Below, one piece after another: positions 56,177 through 64,000 of a DNA stretch of 64,000 bases. Numbering within the stretch: position 1 is the first letter of the stretch; each line of letters starts with the position of its first letter. A program made the translations under genes and the position numbers. This stretch comes from Streptomyces sp. NBC_00306 (lineage in GTDB: Bacteria; Actinomycetota; Actinomycetes; Streptomycetales; Streptomycetaceae), in assembly GCF_036169555.1 (NCBI RefSeq), contig NZ_CP108032.1, positions 7,254,001-7,318,000 of the forward strand. Direction: 5' to 3'. The notes below the pieces were generated by a model. It was not told where the DNA came from and did not search any database. It saw only the letters and a list, made by a program, of their open reading frames with translations.

Positions 56177-56572
56177 TCAGGCCGCGGGCAGGCCGAGGAG
56201 GCTGCGGGCCACGGTCTGCGGATCCTCGTCCCGCTCACGGGCCAGGGCGATGACCGCGCGGCAGGCGAGCTCGCTGATCCCGAAGGACAGGGCCTCCGGC
56301 GACACCCAGCCGACCGCCTCGTCCATCTGGTCCTGGTCGTCCTGCGCGCACCCGGACACATAGGACGCCGCGGCCTCGAATATGTTGTGCTGGCGCGAGG
56401 GGGCCGGCGCGGTCGTCGGCTCCACCGGCCGGTGGGCGAGGAACTTGCGGAGTCTGCTGATTCTGTCGATCACCCGGACCACCTTCCCCAGGGCGGCATC
56501 CACCGCCGATCTTTCAAGTCTGGCATTTCTGCGCCTTGTTGGCTCCAGCGCGTCGCGAGGAGAACAGGACAT
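56177..56572 (-). CDS. Small helical hypothetical protein
   Basis: Up to 131 residues. The second half (ISELACRAVIALARERDEDP, TVARSLLGLP) and the middle (NIFEAAASYVSGCAQDDQDQ) are helical and have coding codon use. The start is uncertain: a GTG at 56504 (VDAALGKVVRVIDRISRL) gives 108 residues and drops the atypical Arg/Cys-rich leader. No family is recognised. It ends the same-strand run after the PadR gene, 16 bases from that gene's stop. Confidence 0.6.
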   Translation of the reverse strand: MSCSPRDALEPTRRRNARLERSAVDAALGKVVRVIDRISRLRKFLAHRPVEPTTAPAPSRQHNIFEAAASYVSGCAQDDQDQMDEAVGWVSPEALSFGISELACRAVIALARERDEDPQTVARSLLGLPAA

Positions 56573-56587
56573 GTCGCACCACCCGCC

Positions 56588-57124
56588 TCAGCTGCGGTCA
56601 AGACTGCGGAGAGTCGAGCGCAGCCACGACAGTTCGGCGTCACTGGTGGCGCGGGCGATCGTGAGAATGCCGCGCCGGAACGGATCGTCCAGCTCTTCGG
56701 CCCGCAGGGGCCGGTCGCCCTCGTAGAAGAAGCTGGCAGGCTCCTCCAGGAACATGAGCCGACGCCGCAGCACCTCCGCCTGGAGGCCGTGGTCGTCGAG
56801 GTGCCGGAGGAACGCCAGCAGCGTGAACCACCGGTTCTCGTCGGTGATGTCCTGCCGTGCGGGGTTCGCAAGGCGCCGCCGCAGCTCCTGCCGCCCCTCG
56901 TCGGTGAGCGTCAGCACATGGCGCGGCGCCGCGACCGCCCCGGGCTGTGTCTCCCGGGCCAGCAATGACGCCTTCTCCAGCCTCTTGATCGCCGGATACA
57001 ACGTGCTCTCCGCGACCGGCTTCACATGCCCCGTGAGGGCTGTGATGCGTTTGCGCAGTTCGTAGCCGTGCAGCGGGCTGTCACAGAGAAAACCGAGGAT
57101 GGCGAGCTCCAGCATGCCGTCCAT
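56588..57124 (-). CDS. PadR-family transcriptional regulator
   Basis: 178 residues. The N-terminal winged helix is classic PadR (LAILGFLCDSPLHGYELRKR, STLYPAIKRLEKASLLARE, then a LTDEGRQELRRRL wing). The C-terminal Vir_AS2-like domain (ENRWFTLLAFLRHL, RLMFLEEPASFFYEGDRPLR) mediates dimerisation. ATG 57124 or the third-codon ATG at 57115 are both possible. It is divergent from the alpha/beta hydrolase with a perfect dyad between, and probably represses both until an unknown ligand binds. Confidence 0.93.
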   Translation of the reverse strand: MDGMLELAILGFLCDSPLHGYELRKRITALTGHVKPVAESTLYPAIKRLEKASLLARETQPGAVAAPRHVLTLTDEGRQELRRRLANPARQDITDENRWFTLLAFLRHLDDHGLQAEVLRRRLMFLEEPASFFYEGDRPLRAEELDDPFRRGILTIARATSDAELSWLRSTLRSLDRS

Positions 57125-57157
57125 TGTGCCGCAGCACGGTGGTACCTCACTCTCGTA

Positions 57158-57177
57158 ATACATCGGTTCCGATGTAT
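57158..57177. promoter_or_regulatory. Perfect dyad, probable PadR operator
   Basis: ATACATCGG-TT-CCGATGTAT is a perfect 20-base inverted repeat located between the divergent padR and hydrolase genes. Within it, ACAT-N8-ATGT has the spacing of known PadR boxes, with the half-sites in reverse order to the classical ATGT-N8-ACAT. Confidence 0.75.
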
Positions 57178-57255
57178 GCTGTCGATCGTTTCGCCGTCAG
57201 GCGCGGTCCCGGGGCTACGGGAACGGGTGAGCAAGGCAAATCAGGGGAGGGGCTT

Positions 57256-58017
57256 GTGCGACAGGCTCGATTCGACGAACAGGGCAGCTTCGTACGGTGG
57301 ACCGAGGCGGCCGGCGTCGGTCCGCCGAGGATCTATCTGCACGGACTGGGTGCCGCCTCCGCGGCTTACCACGCCCATATCGCCGCCTGCCCGGAACTGG
57401 CCGGGCGCCGCTCACTGTTCGTGGACCTCCCGGGTCACGGTCTCAGTGACCGCCCTGCCGATTTCGGCTACACACTCGAGGACCATGCCGCGGCCCTCGC
57501 GGCCGCTCTCGACGAGGCCGGCGTGCAGGGCGGCGAGATCGTCGGGCACAGCATGGGCGGCGCTGTCGCCATCGTGCTGGCGTACCGTCGCCCGGACCTG
57601 GTGGCGCGCCTGCTCGTCACGGAGGCCAACCTCGACCCCCACCCGCCCCTCACGGCGGGCAGCAGCGGCATCTCGTCGTACAGCGAGGAGGAGTTCGTCC
57701 TGGGTGGCGGCTTCGCTCGCGTCCTCGACCGCGTGGGGCCGATCTGGTCGGCCACCATGCGCCTGGCCGACCCGCTCGCCTTGCACCGCAGCGCGACCGG
57801 TCTGGTGTGCGGCACGCGTCCCACGATGCGGCACATGCTGATGGAGTTGTCGATGGACCGCATCTTTGTCCAGGGCGCACTGAGCGGCGAGTTGCCCGGT
57901 CAGGATGAACTGACGGCTTCCGGCGTCAGGGTCGTCACTGTGCCGGGCGCCGGCCACAACGTCATGTTCGACAACCCCGCAGCCTTCGTCAGGGTTCTGG
58001 CAGGAGGTCAGCCCTGA
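57256..58017 (+). CDS. Alpha/beta hydrolase
   Basis: 253 residues. The oxyanion motif is LHGLGAAS, the nucleophile elbow GHSMGG (serine about 98) and the catalytic histidine GAGHNVMF near the C-terminus. The acidic residue probably lies around residues 205-220. The family covers esterases, lipases and epoxide hydrolases, so the substrate is unknown. The GTG at 57256 follows GGGGAGGGG. Control by PadR at the 57158 dyad is inferred. Its 3' end overlaps the convergent methyltransferase gene by ten bases. Confidence 0.9.
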   Translation: MRQARFDEQGSFVRWTEAAGVGPPRIYLHGLGAASAAYHAHIAACPELAGRRSLFVDLPGHGLSDRPADFGYTLEDHAAALAAALDEAGVQGGEIVGHSMGGAVAIVLAYRRPDLVARLLVTEANLDPHPPLTAGSSGISSYSEEEFVLGGGFARVLDRVGPIWSATMRLADPLALHRSATGLVCGTRPTMRHMLMELSMDRIFVQGALSGELPGQDELTASGVRVVTVPGAGHNVMFDNPAAFVRVLAGGQP

Positions 58018-58607
58018 CGCGCGGCGAGGGCGAGGAAGCGGCTGTCCTCATCGACGTACGACGTCATCCGCCAGCCCGAACCCTCCATCAACGGACGGAG
58101 GTTGGGCTCGGCGCGCAGATCTTCGTCGGTGATCTGCCGCCCCTGCCGGGCTGCCAGGGCGCGCCGCCCGATGGGGTGGAACAGTGCCAGCACACCGCCG
58201 GTTCGCACCACACGCGCCAACTCCCTCAGACCGGCGTCGGCTTGGGGCAGGTGGGCGATGAGTCCCGCGGCGAACACGGCGTCGAGTGACTCGTCGCGCA
58301 ACGGCAGCCGCGCCACATCGGCGAGCAGGAGTGTTCCGTCCGAGTCGCGTCCTGCCCGAACTGCCGCTTCGAGCATCGCCGGTGTCAGGTCGGCCCCGAG
58401 GACGGTGCCACGTGTGCCTACGGCGGATCGCAGGGCAGGCAGTGCCCGGCCCGTGCCGCAGCCCGCGTCGAGTACCGCGTCTCCCTCCGTCAGACCCAGC
58501 TCGGCGACGGCGGCCGCGTAGGCCGGACCGTCGTCCGGGAATCGTGAGTCCCAGTCGGCGGCGCGGGCGCCGAAGAAATCCTGCACATGTGTGTGGTCGT
58601 CGGACAT
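58008..58607 (-). CDS. SAM-dependent methyltransferase
   Basis: 199 residues. Motif I VLDAGCGTGRALPAL, acidic GADLTPAMLEAAVR, motif II-like LLLADVARLPLRDESLDAVF and the post motif LRELARVVRTGGVLALFHP identify a Methyltransf_11/UbiE-like enzyme. The substrate is not inferable. The ATG at 58607 was chosen since upstream sequence has no coding pattern. It is convergent with, and overlaps, the hydrolase. Confidence 0.9.
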   Translation of the reverse strand: MSDDHTHVQDFFGARAADWDSRFPDDGPAYAAAVAELGLTEGDAVLDAGCGTGRALPALRSAVGTRGTVLGADLTPAMLEAAVRAGRDSDGTLLLADVARLPLRDESLDAVFAAGLIAHLPQADAGLRELARVVRTGGVLALFHPIGRRALAARQGRQITDEDLRAEPNLRPLMEGSGWRMTSYVDEDSRFLALAARQG

Positions 58608-58769
58608 GGAGACATGATCCCTCAGCGTCACACGCGTCGCTGAGGCGACCGGGCTGTGCACACGTTCGAACTCGCCACGATCGTGCAGAAACCTCTCTCT
58701 GTCATATTCCATCAGCTTTCGAACTGCGCCCCTGGCGTGCGCCCCGAGCGGGTCTAGCGTCCCTGACCC

Positions 58770-59654
58770 ATGGGACACCTGGACCACGCCTCCTTCGGCC
58801 TGCTGACCCCCGCGCTGTCGTACGCGATGGCCGTCATCGGGGCTGCCCTGGGACTGCGCTGCACCGTACGTGCGCTCGCCGCGAGCGGGCGCTCGCGCCG
58901 CAACTGGCTGATCACCGCTGCTTCCGCGATCGGCACGGGCATCTGGACGATGCACTTCGTCGCGATGCTCGGCTTCTCCGTCCGCGGCACGGACATCCGC
59001 TACAACGTGCCTCTCACCATCCTCAGCCTCCTGGTCGCCATGCTTGTCGTCGGTGTCGGTGTGTTTTGTGTCGGCTACGGGCGTGACCGTGTCCGGTCTC
59101 TGCTGATCGGCGGGCTCACCACCGGCCTGGGCGTGGCGAGCATGCACTACCTCGGCATGGCTGCCTTGAAGCTTCACGGCTCGGTGCACTACGACCCGTT
59201 GCTCGTGGCGCTCTCCGTCGCCATCGCCGTGGTGGCCGCGACTGCTGCCCTCTGGGCAGCACTCAACATCAAGTCGCCCATCGCGGTCGTCGGCGCCTCG
59301 CTCCTCATGGGCGCGGCGGTGAGCAGCATGCACTACACCGGGATGATGGCGGTTGGTGTGCACATCGTTCCGTCCGGCGGGGATCTGTCCGGGGCCACGA
59401 CGATGCAGTTCATCTTCCCCCTCGCGGTCGGTCTCGGGTCCTATCTCTTCGTCACCTCCGCTTTTGTCGCGCTCTCTCCGACGGCCGACGAACGCGCTGC
59501 CTACACCGTCGCCGAGCAGCCGGTCGAGTCGGCCGACGGGCATCCTGCGGACCGGTCGGCCGACCAGTCCGCAGCCCAGGGTCATCCGACGCCGCTCGGT
59601 GAATCGGCTCCTGCCGGTGAGGCCGTCACACCGACTCCCGCCGCCACCGCCTAG
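58770..59654 (+). CDS. MHYT-domain integral membrane sensor
   Basis: 294 residues with seven membrane helices. Three MHYT-type motifs (WTMHFVAM, ASMHYLGM, SSMHYTGM) supply histidines and methionines proposed to bind copper and sense O2, CO or NO. No output domain is attached; the C-terminal 55 residues are a hydrophilic Pro/Ala-rich tail. The ATG at 58770 lacks a strong ribosome site, and leaderless translation is possible. It stands 55 bases before the conservon and may feed signals to it. Confidence 0.92.
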   Translation: MGHLDHASFGLLTPALSYAMAVIGAALGLRCTVRALAASGRSRRNWLITAASAIGTGIWTMHFVAMLGFSVRGTDIRYNVPLTILSLLVAMLVVGVGVFCVGYGRDRVRSLLIGGLTTGLGVASMHYLGMAALKLHGSVHYDPLLVALSVAIAVVAATAALWAALNIKSPIAVVGASLLMGAAVSSMHYTGMMAVGVHIVPSGGDLSGATTMQFIFPLAVGLGSYLFVTSAFVALSPTADERAAYTVAEQPVESADGHPADRSADQSAAQGHPTPLGESAPAGEAVTPTPAATA

Positions 59655-59709
59655 CTGCCCGATCCCACGGCTGTCGCACCACCAGCCCCGTACCCGGAAC
59701 GAGGAGGCC

Positions 59710-62361
59710 ATGCGCACACCCCGCAGGAACCAGGGCGCAGCCCCGCCGCAGCACCCGCAGCCTCCCTCATCCGCGAAGCCGCCTCGCGGACGGCGTGCCC
59801 ACGCAGGGCCGCCCGCTGTCGAACACACCGGTCACGAACCGCGCCCCGATGAGGCATCGCAACCGCCCGCCGGTTCGGGCACCGCGAACGGCGGCCGGCT
59901 GCTGCGTCCCCGAACGGTACGCGCGAAGATCATCTCCCTTCTGATGGTTCCGGTCGTCTCTTTGCTGGCTCTCTGGGGATTCGCCACCGTCTCCACCGCC
60001 CAGGACGTCGCGCGGCTGCGGCAACTGCAGACACTCGATGCCCAGGTCGGCGATCCGGTCACCGCCGCCGTCGCCGCCCTCCAGGCCGAGCGGCGCGCCG
60101 CGGTGCGTCAGGTGGCGGCTCCGTCCGACGAACGCGCAACAGCTCTGGAGCAGGAGGGCCGTCGCACCGACGAAGCCGTGCGGAAGCTTCGTCTGGATGG
60201 CACGACGACCGTCGCCACCGGAGACAGCGCCCCGTCCGTCGTCGTGGTGCGCGTCGAGCGGTTCGTCACCCGTGCGGAGAAGCTGCGTGAACTCCGCACC
60301 GCGGTCCTCGGCGGGAAGGCCGCGTGGGACGCCACCTACGCGCAGTACACCTCTGTCGTCGCCGATGCCCTCGACGTCTCGGGCGCGCTCGCAGGAATCC
60401 ATGACGCCGGACCCGCCTCCGACGCCCGTGTGCTCCTGGAATTCGCCCGGGCCGGCGAGATGCTCGCCCAGGAGGACGCTCTCCTCAGCTCGGCGCATCT
60501 CAGCAAGTCGATCGCCACAGAACGGCTTCGGACCTTCACCGGAGCCGTGGCGACCCGTAGGACCTTCACCGTATCCGCCGGGACCGACCTGCGGGAGTCC
60601 GAGGCCGCTGCTTGGCGAGAGCTCGCCAAGCAGCCCGCGTACCGGCAGTTGGAGGCCGCCGAGGACAAGGTCGTCGCCGCCTCCCCGGGGCGCAAGGCAG
60701 CGTCGGTGGTTCCGGCATCGGGCTGGGACGAGGCCCGCACGGCCGTCGGCGAAGGCATGCTCGCCATCGCCGGGGACGCCCGTCGCGGCGCGGCCGAACG
60801 CGCCGACCCCGTCGAGGACGGGCTTTTCACCTCCGCGGGTGCCGCCGTTCTCCTCGGCCTCGCCGCCGTCGTCATGTCCCTGGTCATCTCGGTGCGCATC
60901 GGCCGAGGTCTCGTCGTCGAGCTGACCAGCCTCCGCAACACCGCTCTCACGATCGCCCGGCAGCGACTGCCCCAGGCGATGCGTCGGCTCCGCGGCGGCG
61001 AAGAGATCGACATCCAGGCAGAGGCGCCGCACGGACGACCCACCGACGACGAGATCGGCCAGGTCGGTGAGGCGCTCGGCACGGTGCACCGGGCAGCCCT
61101 GCGGGCAGCCGTCGAACGTGCCGAGCTCGCCGGCAGCATCTCCGGCGTCTTCGTCAATCTCGCCCGCCGCAGCCAGGTCCTCGTCCACCGCCAGCTGACC
61201 CTGCTCGACACGATGGAACGCCGCGCCGACGATCCGAGCGAACTCGGTGACCTCTTCCGGCTCGACCACCTCACCACCCGGATGAGGCGACACGCCGAAA
61301 GCCTGATCATCCTCTCCGGCGCCGCGCCGGGCCGCGCATGGCGTATGCCTGTCCCGCTGACCAGTGTCGTGCGGGCCGCCGTCTCGGAGATCGAGGACTA
61401 CGCGCGCGTGGAGGTTCGGCAACTGCCGGAGACGGCCATCGTCGGTGCCGCCGTCGCCGACGTGACGCATCTGCTGGCGGAACTCGTGGAGAACGCCGCC
61501 CAGTTCTCACCGCCGCACACCAAAGTGCGCGTCAGCGGAGAACCCGTCGGCAACGGCTACGCCCTTGAAATCGAGGACCGCGGCCTCGGCATGGGCAAGG
61601 ACGCACTGGCGGAGGCCAATCGCCGGCTGGGGGAGTCCGAGGCTCTCGATCTCTTCGACAGCGAGCGGCTCGGTCTGTTCGTGGTCAGCCGCCTCTCCGT
61701 ACGCCGTGACATCAAGGTCCATCTGCGGACGTCTCCGTACGGCGGCACAACCGCGGTCGTGCTGCTGCCGACCACTCTGCTGCAGAGCGCACTCACCGCA
61801 CCGGCGGGCGCGCGTCCCGAGCCCGACCCGCGCGGCAGGCGTCAGGAACCGCCGGCCGAGCCGGCGCGGCCGGCGAACCGCGCGCCCGTGGCAGCCCCCA
61901 CGCAGCGCCCCGTGCTCTCGGCGCAGCCGGAAGGCCCTCCTCCGCCTCCGGGGGTGACGGCCCTGCGGCTGCGCAGTGCACCACCGCTGCCCCCGGACGG
62001 GGAACTCCCGCGCCGGGTCAGGCAGTCGCACCTCGCCCCGCAGCTCCGCGAAGCCCCGACGGCGGACGAGACGGAGGACTCTCACGAGGGGCCCGAGGAC
62101 AACCCGGAGCGTTCCCCCGAGCAGGTGCGGGACCGCATGACGGCGTACCGCAACGGCTGGACCCGAGGCGGCGGTGGCGCGCCCGGATCCTCCCAAGGGG
62201 CAGCGGCCGGACCGTCCGCCCGGGGGCCCGCGACAGGTCCCTCCGGCCGGGGGGCCGTACCGCGTCCCGCGCGACGCGACGTGAGCCCCGGCGGAGGCAC
62301 GCCCATGGGCACGTCCGCGTCCGGCACTCCAGAACCCGGCCACGAAGGAGACAGATCATGA
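59710..62361 (+). CDS. cvnA: Conservon sensor-like histidine kinase (CvnA)
   Basis: 883 residues. A Pro-rich cytoplasmic leader precedes TM1 (about 73-95), an extracellular helical sensor domain (about 96-370, NIT-like), TM2 (about 375-397), a HAMP-like stretch and an HATPase_c domain with HLLAELVENAAQFSPP (N box, about 588-603) and EDRGLGMGKDAL (G1). The HisKA dimerisation motif is not the classical one, as in other CvnA proteins. A 200-residue Pro/Arg-rich disordered tail follows. The ATG at 59710 follows GAGGAGG and the stop overlaps cvnB (ATGA). Confidence 0.94.
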   Translation: MRTPRRNQGAAPPQHPQPPSSAKPPRGRRAHAGPPAVEHTGHEPRPDEASQPPAGSGTANGGRLLRPRTVRAKIISLLMVPVVSLLALWGFATVSTAQDVARLRQLQTLDAQVGDPVTAAVAALQAERRAAVRQVAAPSDERATALEQEGRRTDEAVRKLRLDGTTTVATGDSAPSVVVVRVERFVTRAEKLRELRTAVLGGKAAWDATYAQYTSVVADALDVSGALAGIHDAGPASDARVLLEFARAGEMLAQEDALLSSAHLSKSIATERLRTFTGAVATRRTFTVSAGTDLRESEAAAWRELAKQPAYRQLEAAEDKVVAASPGRKAASVVPASGWDEARTAVGEGMLAIAGDARRGAAERADPVEDGLFTSAGAAVLLGLAAVVMSLVISVRIGRGLVVELTSLRNTALTIARQRLPQAMRRLRGGEEIDIQAEAPHGRPTDDEIGQVGEALGTVHRAALRAAVERAELAGSISGVFVNLARRSQVLVHRQLTLLDTMERRADDPSELGDLFRLDHLTTRMRRHAESLIILSGAAPGRAWRMPVPLTSVVRAAVSEIEDYARVEVRQLPETAIVGAAVADVTHLLAELVENAAQFSPPHTKVRVSGEPVGNGYALEIEDRGLGMGKDALAEANRRLGESEALDLFDSERLGLFVVSRLSVRRDIKVHLRTSPYGGTTAVVLLPTTLLQSALTAPAGARPEPDPRGRRQEPPAEPARPANRAPVAAPTQRPVLSAQPEGPPPPPGVTALRLRSAPPLPPDGELPRRVRQSHLAPQLREAPTADETEDSHEGPEDNPERSPEQVRDRMTAYRNGWTRGGGGAPGSSQGAAAGPSARGPATGPSGRGAVPRPARRDVSPGGGTPMGTSASGTPEPGHEGDRS

Positions 62362-62780
62362 CCATGCACGAGGCAGCCGCTGCCGGCCCTTTCACCGGAG
62401 ATCTGGACTGGCTCCTGGACGATCTCGTCCTTCATGTCGGAGAGGTGCGCCATGCGGTGGTGCTGTCCAATGACGGCCTGCCGGTCGGGGCCTCCCATGG
62501 CCTGACCCGCGAGAACGCCGAGCACCTCGCTGCGGTGGCCTCCGGGTTCCACAGCCTCGCCAAGGGCGCGGGGCGCCACTTCGGCGCCGGGGGCGTGCGC
62601 CAGACGATGGTGGAGATGGACGACGGATTCCTCTTCGTGGCGGCCGCGGGTGACGGATCCTGTCTCGCCGTCCTCACCTCGGTCGTCGCCGACATCGGGC
62701 TGATCGCCTATGAGATGGCGCGTCTCGTCAAGCGCGTGGGGGAGCACCTCCGGACCCCGCCACGCATCGCCGCGACCTGA
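62358..62780 (+). CDS. cvnB: Roadblock/LC7 domain protein (CvnB)
   Basis: 140 residues with a single roadblock/LC7 alpha/beta fold (LDWLLDDLVLHVGEVRHAVV, LSNDGLPVGASHGL, VEMDDGFLFVAAAGDGSCLA). In characterised conservons such as S. coelicolor Cvn9, CvnB associates with the membrane complex of CvnA, C and D in a GPCR-like assembly. It overlaps cvnA by four bases. Confidence 0.95.
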   Translation: MTMHEAAAAGPFTGDLDWLLDDLVLHVGEVRHAVVLSNDGLPVGASHGLTRENAEHLAAVASGFHSLAKGAGRHFGAGGVRQTMVEMDDGFLFVAAAGDGSCLAVLTSVVADIGLIAYEMARLVKRVGEHLRTPPRIAAT

Positions 62781-62817
62781 CGAACGGCGGCGACAGCCAT
62801 GAAGGGGGCGACAGTCC

Positions 62818-63225
62818 ATGAGTGAGGCGACAGACGCCGACATCCCCGGCAGCGAGTGGTACGACGCCGATGCCGGCCCTCTCGTTCGCCCGTACGCGAT
62901 GACGGGCGGGCGCACCCAACCGGGCCCCACTCACGTGCGGTTCGACCTCATCGCGCTCGTCGACATCGCAGCGGACGCGCCCGACGAGGCGGAGGAATCA
63001 CTCCTCGGCCCCGAACACCGCTCGCTGCTCGGCCTGTGCCGCACCGAGACCCAGTCCGTGGCGGAACTGGCCGCCGATGCCGATCTGCCGGTGGGCGTCG
63101 TCCGTGTGCTGCTCGGCGATCTCCTCGAAGCCGGCTACGTCCGGGTCAGCCGCCCGGTGCCTCCCGCCCAACTGCCCGACGAGCGCATTCTGAGAGAGGT
63201 GATCGATGGGCTCAGGGCCCTGTGA
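62818..63225 (+). CDS. cvnC: DUF742 protein (CvnC)
   Basis: 135 residues. An N-terminal LVRPYAMTGGRTQP motif and a winged-helix-like C-terminus (LCRTETQSVAELAADADLPV, GVVRVLLGDLLEAGYVRV) define DUF742. It lies 37 bases after cvnB. In most conservons cvnD begins at or within the end of cvnC, but here there is a 505-base gap with a hairpin. Confidence 0.95.
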   Translation: MSEATDADIPGSEWYDADAGPLVRPYAMTGGRTQPGPTHVRFDLIALVDIAADAPDEAEESLLGPEHRSLLGLCRTETQSVAELAADADLPVGVVRVLLGDLLEAGYVRVSRPVPPAQLPDERILREVIDGLRAL

Positions 63226-63730
63226 CCGCGCAATGGCCGTTCGCCGTGTGCCGTGGCGGTCCAGTGGCTGCCGCGGCGCCCCCTTTCGCCGCTGTCCGGT
63301 CCTGGCCGGGGCGTATTCGATGTGACCGCATTCGGGAACCTCCGATCACATTCGGCCAATCTCTGAAGATGGTGCCAGGACGGCTCGAACGGGCTTTGTG
63401 AGGAAATGGGCGCTGGACTTTCCTCCAGTCGCCCCTGAGGAGGCCGGTGGTGCTCGTGCCGGCCAAGGAGACGACCTCGGACGGCCGTGGTGATCGAAGT
63501 CCGCCCTCGGGGGCTGTGTGCCCAGGCGCAGGACCGGGCCGGCCACGGCCCAGGAGGACGGTCCGCCTGCCGCCTCCCCGCCCTGGTCGTTGCCCGCCCA
63601 TGAATGGTGCCGCAATCCATCCGCGGGAAATCACCAGGAGAAGAGCACGGGCCGGCTCGGCGGGAATGTCCGCACAACGCTTTCCCCATGCTCGCGTGCG
63701 ACTCCGGAACGATTGAGAGAGAAGTGAAAG
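63226..63730. other. Unusual spacer inside the conservon
   Basis: About 500 bases without a gene I can support. It includes the hairpin at 63408-63434 and a locally A+T-richer stretch near 63310-63360 where GATGTGACCGCATTCGG and a GATCACATTCGG-like repeat occur. The cvnD promoter is expected before 63731. Frames of up to 90 codons exist but have weak codon use. Confidence 0.55.
63408..63434 (+). terminator. Hairpin downstream of cvnC
   Basis: The arms GGGCG-CTGGA (63408-63417) and TCCAG-T-CGCCC (63424-63434) pair with one bulged T, around a six-base loop. It would end or attenuate the cvnABC transcript before cvnD. Confidence 0.5.
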
Positions 63731-64000
63731 ATGGTCTCCGAAAGCTCTTCCGCCCCCGAAGGGGACAACACGGCCCTGGCATTGAAAATCCTGGTTGCGG
63801 GCGGCTTCGGCGCCGGAAAGACCACACTCGTCGGCGCGGTGAGTGAAATCAGACCCCTGCGCACGGAGGAACTGCTCAGCCAGGCAGGCACCGGCGTCGA
63901 CGACACCGGCGGCGTCGACCAGAAGTCCACCACGACGGTCGCGATGGATTTCGGGCGTATCACTATTCGTTCCGGTCTGTCCCTCTACCTTTTCGGTACC
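63731..64000 (+). CDS. cvnD: Conservon GTPase (CvnD), 3' end outside window
   Basis: The first 90 residues of a Ras/Rab-like ATP/GTP-binding protein. The P-loop GGFGAGKTT is at 24-32, the switch I region at GVDQKSTTTVAMDFG, and the strand IRSGLSLYLFGT leads to the DxxG/PGQ site just beyond the window. It would be the G-protein of the CvnA-B-C-D complex. The ATG at 63731 follows GAGAGAAGTGAAAG. It is separated from cvnC by 505 bases, which suggests independent expression. Confidence 0.93.
   Translation, partial: MVSESSSAPEGDNTALALKILVAGGFGAGKTTLVGAVSEIRPLRTEELLSQAGTGVDDTGGVDQKSTTTVAMDFGRITIRSGLSLYLFGT

Noticed and set aside
58008..59828. Long minus-strand frame extending the methyltransferase upstream to 59828
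   Set aside because: The extension lies opposite the MHYT gene, and the family-like N-terminus begins at 58607.

Overview
The window looks like part of a Streptomyces chromosome. G+C is very high, third codon positions are nearly all G or C, GTG starts are common and spurious antisense open frames are long. The gene families also fit: a conservon (histidine-kinase-like CvnA, roadblock, DUF742, GTPase), a GAF-type activator beside betaine genes, Tat-exported PhoD, a SWIM/SNF2 pair, and NRPS genes. No tRNA, rRNA, CRISPR array, phage or intact insertion sequence was seen. All assignments come from reading the sequence; no database was searched.

Layout. (1) 2-4255, plus strand: an MFS transporter cut by the window edge, then a ferric-siderophore type ABC importer (FecCD permease, ATPase, lipoprotein). 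(2) 4283-7997, minus: a three-subunit molybdenum hydroxylase of the PaoABC type. (3) 8323-10418: an anchored hypothetical protein, a methyltransferase and a coiled-coil hypothetical protein. (4) 10760-23551, minus: a compact NRPS operon. In transcription order it encodes an EntS-like exporter, a free-standing C protein, C-A-T, A-T, A-T, and a terminal C-(A C-terminal remnant)-T-SDR protein. It has no thioesterase, MbtH protein or tailoring enzyme and is the most unusual system here. (5) 24060-28395: a DUF4097 protein divergent from an HTH/MarR-like regulator with several dyads between them, a Vat/CatB-type acetyltransferase, small membrane proteins and gene relics. (6) 28396-34470, plus: a 4-TM membrane protein, then a P450 redox island (3Fe-4S ferredoxin, FAD reductase, P450, SRPBCC protein, F420-type oxidoreductase, HxlR regulator).

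(7) 34917-37072, plus: a jelly-roll-like protein translationally coupled to a Tat-exported PhoD phosphatase. (8) 37227-44918, minus: an ExaC-type aldehyde dehydrogenase, then a choline-to-betaine operon (GMC dehydrogenase, APC permease, betaine-aldehyde dehydrogenase) preceded by a GAF activator. (9) 44976-52520, minus: amidase, acetamidase, phytase-like secreted esterase, SWIM protein and SNF2 helicase. (10) 52784-58607: fatty acid desaturase, MOSC protein, hypothetical proteins, a PadR regulator divergent from an alpha/beta hydrolase across a perfect dyad, and a methyltransferase. (11) 58770-64000, plus: an MHYT membrane sensor and a conservon whose GTPase gene is split from the rest by about 500 bases and runs off the window.

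Working together: the importer and the first MFS could handle a siderophore, but no siderophore-making enzyme adjoins them, so a link to the NRPS operon is only a hypothesis. The betaine block forms a coherent uptake and two-step oxidation route for osmoprotection. The P450 island carries its own electron-transfer chain.
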